Shown one piece after another: positions 1 through 4,524 of a stretch of 7,784 nucleotides of DNA. The notes beneath the pieces were generated by a model that saw only the letters and a program-made list of their open reading frames with translations, did not search any database and had not been told where the DNA came from. Position numbers and translations under genes: made by a program. Source of the DNA: an uncultured Anaerosolibacter sp. (GTDB lineage Bacteria > Bacillota_A > Clostridia > Peptostreptococcales > Thermotaleaceae); contig CALECF010000255.1 of NCBI GenBank assembly GCA_937948705.1, forward strand, positions 1-7,784, in the 5' to 3' direction. How positions within the stretch are numbered: position 1 is the stretch's first letter; every line of letters begins with the position of its first letter.

Positions 1-92
1 AAATTATATAATTGATAGATATAGTTATACTTATTCTTTGTTTTCAAGAATTCATCAACGATGCCAACATCATGAATAATTCTTGCCTCCAT
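1..92 (-). CDS. Partial CDS (first 30 codons), unidentified, possibly GNAT-like
   Basis: A minus-strand reading frame starts with ATG at 92 and stays open to the left edge (30 codons plus two bases). It begins MEARIIHDVGIVDEFLKTKN and continues KYNYIYQLYN. An AAGGGGTG ribosome binding site lies 7 bases upstream on the minus strand, which supports a real start. Many GNAT acetyltransferases open with a similar pattern (a short beta strand, then a helix with 'V.EFL', then a polar turn before 'Y..L.NL'), so a GNAT-type N-acetyltransferase is a possibility, but 30 residues are too few to assign a family. The gene lies downstream of the ZIP transporter on the same strand but behind a strong terminator, so it probably has its own promoter. 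Confidence 0.6.
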   Translation of the reverse strand, partial: MEARIIHDVGIVDEFLKTKNKYNYIYQLYN

Positions 93-116
93 ATTGCAAC
101 ACCCCTTCTATACTCT

Positions 117-146
117 ATTATTACACCTCTTTATGGTAATAAGCAA
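117..146 (-). promoter_or_regulatory. Weak candidate promoter for the partial gene at the left edge
   Basis: Reading the minus strand, TTGCTT (141-146) and AATAAT (117-122) are separated by 18 bases. The -35 is a poor match and the -10 matches five of six consensus bases. The predicted start would leave a leader of about 20 bases before the ATG at 92, enough for its ribosome binding site. It is supported mainly by position, because the preceding gene ends in a terminator. Confidence 0.25.
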
Positions 147-239
147 GAAAAGATGATTCTCCCTGATACTCTATGTAATGTTAATTGACTAAAGTAATCT
201 TTCAAACCCTTTAGCATATCCTTCAGATTATAACTTCTA

Positions 240-280
240 TAAAAAATAGAGTCAAACAGAACTCCTCCTGTTGGCTCTAT
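240..280 (-). terminator. Rho-independent terminator behind the ZIP gene and GyrI scrap
   Basis: Arms at 246-259 and 268-280 pair over 13 base pairs with one bulged A and one G-T wobble, around an 8-base loop. On the minus strand the stem ends CTCTAT and runs straight into a T tract (TTTTTTAT). A smaller hairpin (GGCAG/CTGCC, 285-301) precedes it. It would end transcripts arriving from the ZIP gene; it probably originally belonged to the decayed GyrI-like gene whose stop codon lies 21 bases before it. Confidence 0.8.
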
Positions 281-300
281 CCTCGGCAGTATCCTTCTGC

Positions 301-444
301 CTATTTCTTAATAATTGGTATCCAAACTTCCCATTTATAATTACTGTCTTCTGTATTTCCTTTCGGATAAACCTCTAATTCCGGTCCACCTCCATGCTCA
401 TACCCTGGCAAAGGACCCACAGATTTGAAGAGATGAATATAGAA
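301..444 (-). pseudogene. C-terminal remnant of a GyrI-like / AraC-type effector-binding domain
   Basis: Directly after the ZIP stop codon, in the same minus-strand frame, 47 open codons run to a TAG at 301-303. The translation contains VGPLPGYEHGGGPELEVYP, then a polar stretch with N-T-E-D-S, and ends KWEVWIPIIKK. This is the typical last beta-strand region of GyrI-like small-molecule-binding domains, found alone or at the C terminus of AraC-family regulators ('GPE.EVYP', then '.E.WIPI.K'). Only about 40 of the roughly 150 residues of such a domain remain, with no start codon or ribosome binding site, so I call it a remnant. The family call rests on recalled motif similarity. Readthrough of the ZIP stop would add it as a tail, but nothing suggests that happens. 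Confidence 0.65.
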
Positions 445-1266
445 TTAACCCAATGCAACATCTAAAATCATCATGACAGTAAATCCAAGCATACATCCAA
501 TGGTTGCAATATCTGTTTTCATTGCACCCTCACCCTGTTGTGCTTCTGGGATCAATTCCTCAACAACAACATAAATCATTGCTCCAGCAGCAAAGGCCAA
601 AGCATATGGTAATAGAGGTCGCATAGTTACAACAGCCAACGCACCAATAGCTCCTGAAACCGGTTCAACGATACCCGATGCCTGACCATATAAAAATGCT
701 TTCTTACGAGAAAATCCTTCTCGCCTAAGTGGTATTGAAACCGCCGCTCCCTCAGGGAAATTTTGCAGCCCAATACCGATGGCCAGAGCAACTGCTCCCG
801 CTAGTGAAGCTGAGGGTAATCCATAAGCAACCGCACCAAATGCAACACCCACCGCGAGTCCTTCGGGAATATTATGTAAGGTAATCGCTAATACAAGAAG
901 TATACTTCTTTGCCAGCCTGTTTTTACACCTTCTGCTTGAGAAGTATCAAGTCCCATATGTAAGTGAGGTAATAACTTATCTACGGCAAATAAAAAAGCG
1001 CCGCCACCTAAGAAACCAATGGCAGCCGTCAACCAAGCTGTTTGACCTAACTCCTCTGCCATTTCAATGCTAGGTGCCAGTAGCGACCAAAAACTGGCTG
1101 CGATCATAACACCGGCTGCGAAGCCTAGCATACCATTTAATACCTTCTTGTTAATTGTTTTAAAGAAAAATACTAGGGATGCCCCCAAGGCCGTCACTCC
1201 CCAGGTAAATAATGTTCCAATTAAAGCTTGTGTAACTGGGGAAAATTGTGCTAACCATTCGAACAT
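445..1266 (-). CDS. ZIP-family divalent metal transporter (GufA type)
   Basis: A 273-residue integral membrane protein, normal length for a bacterial ZIP transporter, which moves Zn2+ and often Mn2+ or Fe2+ across the cytoplasmic membrane, usually into the cytoplasm. The two metal-site helices are clear: HNIPEG at 131-136 (His131, Asn132, Glu135) and QNFPEG at 168-173 (Gln168, Asn169, Glu172). The Gln in the second motif, where ZupT-like proteins have His, is typical of the GufA branch. A Glu pair at 236-237 in a later helix (VVVEEL) matches another conserved acidic position. About eight hydrophobic segments are visible, with a His-containing loop (PHLHMG, 100-105) between helices 3 and 4. 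The ATG at 1266 has AGGAGG 6 bases upstream. The gene looks richer in G and C than its spacers. It appears to be transcribed alone, since a terminator (1681-1711) separates it from the gene upstream. The metal cannot be told from sequence. Confidence 0.92.
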   Translation of the reverse strand: MFEWLAQFSPVTQALIGTLFTWGVTALGASLVFFFKTINKKVLNGMLGFAAGVMIAASFWSLLAPSIEMAEELGQTAWLTAAIGFLGGGAFLFAVDKLLPHLHMGLDTSQAEGVKTGWQRSILLVLAITLHNIPEGLAVGVAFGAVAYGLPSASLAGAVALAIGIGLQNFPEGAAVSIPLRREGFSRKKAFLYGQASGIVEPVSGAIGALAVVTMRPLLPYALAFAAGAMIYVVVEELIPEAQQGEGAMKTDIATIGCMLGFTVMMILDVALG

Positions 1267-1385
1267 ATTCTCTCCTCCTATACGATGTCAGTAATGAAGC
1301 CTTTTCTTATATACCCCAAATCATTAAGAAATAATTTGCTATTCGTCTTTTGTGTTGATAAAATTTACGCTGTGATATCCCAGTC

Positions 1386-1412
1386 TTTAATACCTATTAT
1401 ACCCTTATTAAA
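1386..1412 (-). promoter_or_regulatory. Inverted repeat around the -10 region upstream of the ZIP gene, candidate operator
   Basis: TTTAATA (1386-1392) and TATTAAA (1406-1412) form a perfect 7-bp inverted repeat with a 13-base spacer. The spacer holds a perfect TATAAT on the minus strand, so a bound protein would cover the -10 box. It is not an obvious Zur, Fur or MntR box from memory. In such AT-rich DNA a 7-bp repeat may arise by chance. Confidence 0.3.
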
Positions 1413-1420
1413 CTTGTCAA
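1396..1420 (-). promoter_or_regulatory. Candidate promoter of the ZIP gene, spacing not ideal
   Basis: On the minus strand a perfect TTGACA (1415-1420) and a perfect TATAAT (1396-1401) occur together, but only 13 bases apart instead of 16-18. Either the -10 box acts with a weaker upstream element, or the pair depends on an activator or on DNA distortion. The leader to the ATG at 1266 would be about 120 bases; I recognise no riboswitch in it. Confidence 0.35.
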
Positions 1421-1680
1421 TCACTTCATGAAATCTTCATTGTATGAAAACCCTTTTGATAAGTATATTCATAGTACGCCCTTGGAATCAATACTTTTTA
1501 ATTCGTATATCTCAGTATTTATCTTCCTTCAATTTATTGTGAAACATTCGATACAGTTCTCTATATCGTGTTAACGTCGATTCACATAGGGCAAGACGTA
1601 AGTGAGTTTATTTCCATAGAGAATATTTAAGATTGGTGAAATTACCTCTAACATTCTAGCCGCTGATAAAAAGGGCATAT

Positions 1681-1711
1681 AAAAATTCAGTACCATCGCA
1701 CTGAACTTTTT
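1681..1711 (-). terminator. Bidirectional-looking terminator downstream of the DUF421 gene
   Basis: TTCAGT (1686-1691) and ACTGAA (1700-1705) form a 6-bp stem with an 8-base loop. It is flanked by AAAAA on one side and CTTTTT on the other, so the stem can extend by five A-T pairs with one bulge. On the minus strand it ends ACTGAA followed by TTTTT. It lies about 140 bases beyond the DUF421 stop, so it would end that transcript with a long 3' tail and insulate the ZIP gene. Confidence 0.6.
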
Positions 1712-1852
1712 AGTGTTATACTATTTAACAACCTTTCTATTCCACACTTTACATATAGACACGATACGAATGGATTGATCAAAGGATGTATATGGATACC
1801 CGTTTTCAAGGATACGTATGAAATAACGCCATGGAATGGGTTTGACTTGACG

Positions 1853-2590
1853 CTATTTTATAAGGGAGTCATCTTCCTCCGCTGCCTGAACATCTTTCAT
1901 CTTATCGTCATTCAAGTCAACATATAGTTTGCCATCTCCTGACAGTGTTGCTAGAAATACCTCCTCTACTTTGGCCACTCCTTTTGTTATCAACTGATTA
2001 TACAACCACTCATGGCTGAGATTGAGGTCTTTAAGATTCATCTCTTGAATTCTGCCGTCCCTTATAATTTCTGTGGAAATCCCTTTATTGCTTGAAACAA
2101 TATTTAGGTCCTTTAATGTTACAGTCTTATGCTCACTTTTCTTTAACACGCTCAACCTTCCGTGGGGTTCTAAGATTGCATAATCTACTTCATCCATATC
2201 AAATATATCTTTTTCCCTTAACTGCATCATTAAATCATCCTGATTGTACCTAATCTTAATCATATTTTCTTCTAGTATCTTGCCCTTTTGCATCAATATG
2301 ATCGGCTCACCTTCTATCAGCTTTCTTAGCGTAACATTCTTTAGTGTAATATAGCCTGTCAACATCGCCAGTAAAGCAAAGACAATGGCACTGACTAGTA
2401 CATAATTCCCCTTTACCTCCGTTGTAACGAAGGCTCCACCAATAGTTCCTAAAGTTATACCCGTAACAAAATCAAAGAAGGTAATCTGTCCTAGAAGCTT
2501 TTTACCAACTAATCTTGAGAGTACAGTTAGCAAAGCATATACAATCGTCGGGTATATAATTGCTTGGCCAAGCTCATAGTAATCTATCAA
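1853..2590 (-). CDS. DUF421 (YetF/YcaP-type) membrane protein, TTG start
   Basis: A 245-residue protein with two or three N-terminal membrane helices (about 6-25, 40-55, 58-78) and a soluble C-terminal part. The family signature is clear: RLVGKKLLGQIT (about 26-37) followed by FFDFVTGITLGTIGG. The soluble part carries DMDEVDYAILEPHGRLSVL, then a second unit with an 'IRDGRI..MNLKDLNLS..WL' pattern and VFLATLSGDGKLYVDL near the end, as in YetF-type proteins. Members are common in spore formers; one fused to DUF1657 (2Duf) affects spore heat resistance, but the biochemical role of the family is not settled. I chose TTG at 2590 because GGAGGAG lies 7 bases before it. The frame could extend to GTG at 2623 (11 more codons), but no ribosome binding site precedes that, and the added residues (MKGIMIWRRGI) are translated from the Shine-Dalgarno region itself. 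It appears to be a single-gene unit. Confidence 0.88.
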   Translation of the reverse strand: MIDYYELGQAIIYPTIVYALLTVLSRLVGKKLLGQITFFDFVTGITLGTIGGAFVTTEVKGNYVLVSAIVFALLAMLTGYITLKNVTLRKLIEGEPIILMQKGKILEENMIKIRYNQDDLMMQLREKDIFDMDEVDYAILEPHGRLSVLKKSEHKTVTLKDLNIVSSNKGISTEIIRDGRIQEMNLKDLNLSHEWLYNQLITKGVAKVEEVFLATLSGDGKLYVDLNDDKMKDVQAAEEDDSLIK

Positions 2591-2597
2591 AATGCCT

Positions 2598-2604
2598 CTC
2601 CTCC
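2598..2604 (-). promoter_or_regulatory. Ribosome binding site that fixes the TTG start of the DUF421 gene
   Basis: The minus strand reads GGAGGAG, then seven bases, then TTG at 2590. This site lies inside the longer open frame from GTG 2623, which lacks a ribosome binding site, so it argues for the shorter protein. Confidence 0.75.
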
Positions 2605-2720
2605 ATATCATTATCCCTTTCACATTAACTAGGCAGGTTGTTTTCTTTAAAAGTATTTGATAAAGTTCCTGATAATATGACTACTCATGGGATAAAAGGT
2701 TACTCTCTACTCCACAGGCA

Positions 2721-2797
2721 AAAAGGGACGGTTCTTCCTTGCTTTATCATACTTGTATTCCAGCAGATAAAAAGAGTCAAAAAGAATAGTCCCTTTT
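2721..2797. repeat. Long imperfect inverted repeat with GGGACGGTTCTT motif
   Basis: AAAAGGGACGGTTCTT (2721-2736) and AAGAATAGTCCCTTTT (2782-2797) are inverted copies matching at 14 of 16 positions, differing only at the central GG/TA. The 45 bases between carry a smaller pair, TTTATC and GATAAA. The GGGACGGTTCT core resembles a short intergenic repeat I recall as widespread in Clostridia and their relatives. On the minus strand the outer arm ends GTCCC followed by TTTTT, so it could also end the DUF1189 transcript, though the loop is large for a terminator. Confidence 0.6.
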
Positions 2798-2906
2798 CAA
2801 CTCTGCTTTACTGAAGACTTTCTATAGAATTAGAGAATGTCTATTTTAGATCCCAGGGTACAGCTTCTTATTCAATCCTTTTATTACCTTCCCTTACCCT
2901 ATTGTT

Positions 2907-3719
2907 TTAAAGTATATCTGTCAGCTCATCGTTCCCGGACTTATCTTGTCCCGATTTCTTTATCTCATCCATGGCCTTCCATAAATAGAACACAACAATT
3001 CCATAATAAATGACACTAAAGAATGGAATATCTATAGGTATTAAACTTATCACCATCTGGATTATTGCTGGTAATGTAATCCCATAGATACCTAGTTTAT
3101 AAATGTCCTTATAGGATAATCCTGCTTTCTTTATGGCATTCACTATCAATCCCAGGATGCTGATAAAAAATGTGCTGATAAACTTGATTAGTATTGCTCC
3201 GGCCAATCCGAAAATAATCACAACCAAGTGAATCCATCTCAAATGGGGAAGCCATCTCTCCACATCACTTTTGGTAAATCTTAATTCTCCTAACTGGGTG
3301 AAATTTATCCTTCTCGTCTCATATCCATTCTCTTTATTGATTAGTTCATATCGTGAAATAAAAACTCCAGATTCATACTCATCTAGAATCGTCTCATCCA
3401 ACTGTCCTGATGTATCAATGATAAAGACCGGTCCTCCTTCTTCCCCTTGGATGATGGGCATTTCACCTTGAACATCCAGTTCTCCATTGGCAAAAGTAAA
3501 TTCAGGAACATCAGCTTGGAAGTACTGGATCGCCAAATTGATACCTATATTGATTTCAATGATTGGTCTAATCAGACCTACAACACCTAGCAGCAGTGCT
3601 AAGAATACGAGGTACAGGAATGCTCTCCCCAAAGACTCTTTGATGATGTGCATATAAAATTTAAAATCTGTTATACTTTTAAATATTCTTTGGAAAAAAT
3701 TGATCTTATTTTCTTCCAT
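2907..3719 (-). CDS. DUF1189-family membrane protein
   Basis: A 270-residue protein of normal length for DUF1189, a family of unknown biochemical function found mainly in Firmicutes. Visible order: a short basic and aromatic cytoplasmic start (1-30), one membrane helix (about 32-50), an extracytoplasmic domain (about 51-160), then helices at about 162-182, 183-196, 208-228 and 233-248 and a charged cytoplasmic tail. The external domain has the family's 'PEFTFANGEL' pattern followed by 'GGPVFIIDTSGQ', a beta-rich layout. It starts at ATG 3719 with AGGAGG 7 bases upstream. The next gene on the strand (DUF421) is 316 bases away, so the two are probably separate units. It diverges from the small membrane-protein gene at 3957. 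Known relatives give no substrate; a role in the cell envelope is only an inference from topology. Confidence 0.8.
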   Translation of the reverse strand: MEENKINFFQRIFKSITDFKFYMHIIKESLGRAFLYLVFLALLLGVVGLIRPIIEINIGINLAIQYFQADVPEFTFANGELDVQGEMPIIQGEEGGPVFIIDTSGQLDETILDEYESGVFISRYELINKENGYETRRINFTQLGELRFTKSDVERWLPHLRWIHLVVIIFGLAGAILIKFISTFFISILGLIVNAIKKAGLSYKDIYKLGIYGITLPAIIQMVISLIPIDIPFFSVIYYGIVVFYLWKAMDEIKKSGQDKSGNDELTDIL

Positions 3720-3771
3720 AAGTTAGCCTCCTAGCAATTTTACTATATCATGAGTATTCTATTAGTTTTTT

Positions 3772-3783
3772 ATTATAGCTATA
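3772..3783 (-). promoter_or_regulatory. Candidate -10 box and palindrome for the DUF1189 gene
   Basis: The minus strand has TATAAT at 3772-3777, overlapping the perfect 10-bp palindrome TATAGCTATA (3774-3783). No good -35 lies 17 bases further upstream, so the call rests on the -10 box and its place about 50 bases before the ATG at 3719. Confidence 0.25.
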
Positions 3784-3910
3784 TATTTATTCAAACTAAA
3801 CCTGATGCTTTTACGATAGTCACTCCTGCTCCCTGTCACACAAAGAGTACGGAACTTTTTCAAGCCTTATTCGTCTAAGTTATATAGTCAAAACAGCATT
3901 TTCTAATTCA

Positions 3911-3916
3911 TATAAT
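3911..3916 (+). promoter_or_regulatory. Candidate -10 box for the small membrane-protein gene
   Basis: A perfect TATAAT with only a weak -35 (TCAAAA at 3888-3893, 17 bases upstream). Transcription from about 3923 would leave a leader of about 34 bases to the ATG at 3957. It would also place the earlier in-frame ATG at 3915 outside the transcript, supporting the later start. Confidence 0.4.
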
Positions 3917-3944
3917 GGATCTTTATTACTACCATAAAAAAGAT

Positions 3945-3950
3945 AGGAGG
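3945..3950 (+). promoter_or_regulatory. Ribosome binding site fixing the ATG at 3957
   Basis: AGGAGGAGG (3945-3953) lies just before ATG ATG; its first AGGAGG is 6 bases from the ATG at 3957. The upstream in-frame ATG at 3915 has no ribosome binding site and overlaps the candidate -10 box. Confidence 0.75.
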
Positions 3951-3956
3951 AGGACA

Positions 3957-4346
3957 ATGATGCTCCCTTCAAAAAAATCAAATCAGTGGCTTTTGGTTTT
4001 TATGCTTTATACAATAGCAATATTTATTGGCCTACTTTCAACCAGAATTATACTTGGCAGTGACATATTTGGTAGATATATATTTGCTTTGCTTATCATA
4101 TCCATGGTCTCGGCTTTGGTTCCTTGTATCGGGGGTTATATAGGCAAACGGATATTCTTTATCATCTACACTTTTTCCGCCATAGTAGGTATCCTATACA
4201 TGTTTTATGTGGTATTAGGAAATACTGCCCCTGGGTGGGGTGATTTAACCAGTATTGTAGGTTATCTATTTATAGTTGGTGTTGGAGCTGCTTTAGCCTT
4301 AGTAGTGGAAGTCATTCGTTACTTTATGATAACCAAACAGAATTAA
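3957..4346 (+). CDS. Small four-helix membrane protein, function unknown
   Basis: A 129-residue, highly hydrophobic protein starting MMLPSKKSNQW. Four membrane helices are visible at about 12-32, 40-60, 64-84 and 98-122, joined by short loops (a GGYIGKR turn after helix 2, and GNTAPGWGDLTS before helix 4), with a short basic end (MITKQN). The polar lysine-rich start and the loop charges suggest both ends are cytoplasmic. I do not recognise the family. The ATG at 3957 is chosen from the strong ribosome binding site; the frame is open from an ATG at 3915, which would add 14 mostly charged residues. It diverges from the DUF1189 gene and is followed by a long hairpin, so it is probably a single-gene transcript. 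Confidence 0.75.
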   Translation: MMLPSKKSNQWLLVFMLYTIAIFIGLLSTRIILGSDIFGRYIFALLIISMVSALVPCIGGYIGKRIFFIIYTFSAIVGILYMFYVVLGNTAPGWGDLTSIVGYLFIVGVGAALALVVEVIRYFMITKQN

Positions 4347-4378
4347 ATCAAATATAAAAATAAGATAAGCTCCTAGTG

Positions 4379-4432
4379 ATAAAGTGCACCCCAGATATTA
4401 GACATGCATCTAATATTTGGGGTGCACTTTAT
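4379..4432. repeat. 54-bp near-perfect palindrome resembling abutted IS3/IS150-type ends
   Basis: Arms 4379-4402 and 4409-4432 pair over 24 positions (23 Watson-Crick pairs and one G-T) around a 6-base CATGCA centre. The left arm reads AAAGTGCACCCCAGATATTA and continues GACA. This recalls the ends of IS150-group IS3 elements, which carry a TGCACCC core followed by a TTGGACA-like or TTAGACA-like stretch. Two such ends facing each other with nothing between would be a minimal element or deletion product. No transposase or clear target duplication is present. The hairpin could also stop transcription from the gene ending at 4346, but no T tract follows it. Confidence 0.75.
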
Positions 4433-4474
4433 GCTGTACGGCAGCTCAATAAGAATACATTTTTTCTACTGGTT

Positions 4475-4496
4475 TATACTATATAGAACTATAGTT
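4475..4496 (+). promoter_or_regulatory. Candidate promoter and palindrome before the FAD oxidoreductase gene
   Basis: TATACT (4475-4480) is a plausible -10 box, without a good -35. It overlaps the inverted repeat ACTATA-tagaac-TATAGT (4478-4495), itself overlapped by the 10-bp palindrome AACTATAGTT (4487-4496). The location about 30-50 bases before the start codon suits an operator, but AT-rich palindromes are common by chance. Confidence 0.3.
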
Positions 4497-4506
4497 ATTA
4501 ATAGAT

Positions 4507-4513
4507 AAGGAGG
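4507..4513 (+). promoter_or_regulatory. Ribosome binding site with long spacing before the FAD oxidoreductase
   Basis: AAGGAGG lies 11 bases before the ATG at 4525, longer than usual. Between them an ATG at 4517 opens a frame of three codons (ATG TTA CAA TGA) whose stop overlaps the real start as ATGA (4525-4528). That ATG is only 3 bases from the site and probably too close to be used. Confidence 0.55.
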
Positions 4514-4524
4514 CTTATGTTACA

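Larger units (their letters stand above)
1267..1852. other. 586-base spacer between the DUF421 and ZIP genes
   Basis: The right part (1712-1852) has no gene; the frame behind the DUF421 stop stays open for 43 codons but resembles nothing I know. A terminator hairpin lies at 1681-1711. Between 1512 and 1678 two short minus-strand frames adjoin and look like a decayed coding region (see findings). The left part holds the ZIP promoter region (1386-1420) and its long AT-rich leader. No RNA gene was recognised. Confidence 0.6.
2591..2906. other. 316-base spacer between the DUF1189 and DUF421 genes
   Basis: It contains the long imperfect inverted repeat at 2721-2797 and the DUF421 ribosome binding site. 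I see no convincing promoter: a CATATTA on the minus strand near 2670-2680 could be a sporulation-type -10, but no matching -35 is clear. There is no simple terminator right behind DUF1189; the 2721-2797 element may serve instead. Confidence 0.5.

Noticed and set aside
241..330. Minus-strand open frame crossing the terminator between the GyrI scrap and the left-edge gene
   Set aside because: It runs through the terminator stem and T tract, has no ribosome binding site, and overlaps the GyrI remnant in another frame.
1067..1294. Plus-strand open frame of 75 codons
   Set aside because: It lies antisense to the clear ZIP gene, has no ribosome binding site and resembles no protein.
1267..1400. 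Riboswitch (manganese or nickel-cobalt type) in the long ZIP leader
   Set aside because: No conserved core or pairing pattern of the known metal riboswitches was seen.
1721..1852. 43 open codons in frame behind the DUF421 stop, possible extension or remnant
   Set aside because: The translation (PWRYFIRILENGYPYTSFDQ and onward) matches nothing I know; an open stretch of this length can occur by chance, and the DUF421 protein is complete without it.
1821..1858. Hairpin AAATAGCG / CGTTATTT at the DUF421 stop as a terminator
   Set aside because: The 22-base loop, the G-T pair and the lack of a T tract make it weak; the 1681-1711 hairpin is better.
3271..3471. Plus-strand open frame of 66 codons
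   Set aside because: Antisense shadow inside the DUF1189 gene without a ribosome binding site.
4433..4445. Small GCTG/CAGC hairpin after the 54-bp palindrome
   Set aside because: Four base pairs only, with no T tract; not distinguishable from chance.
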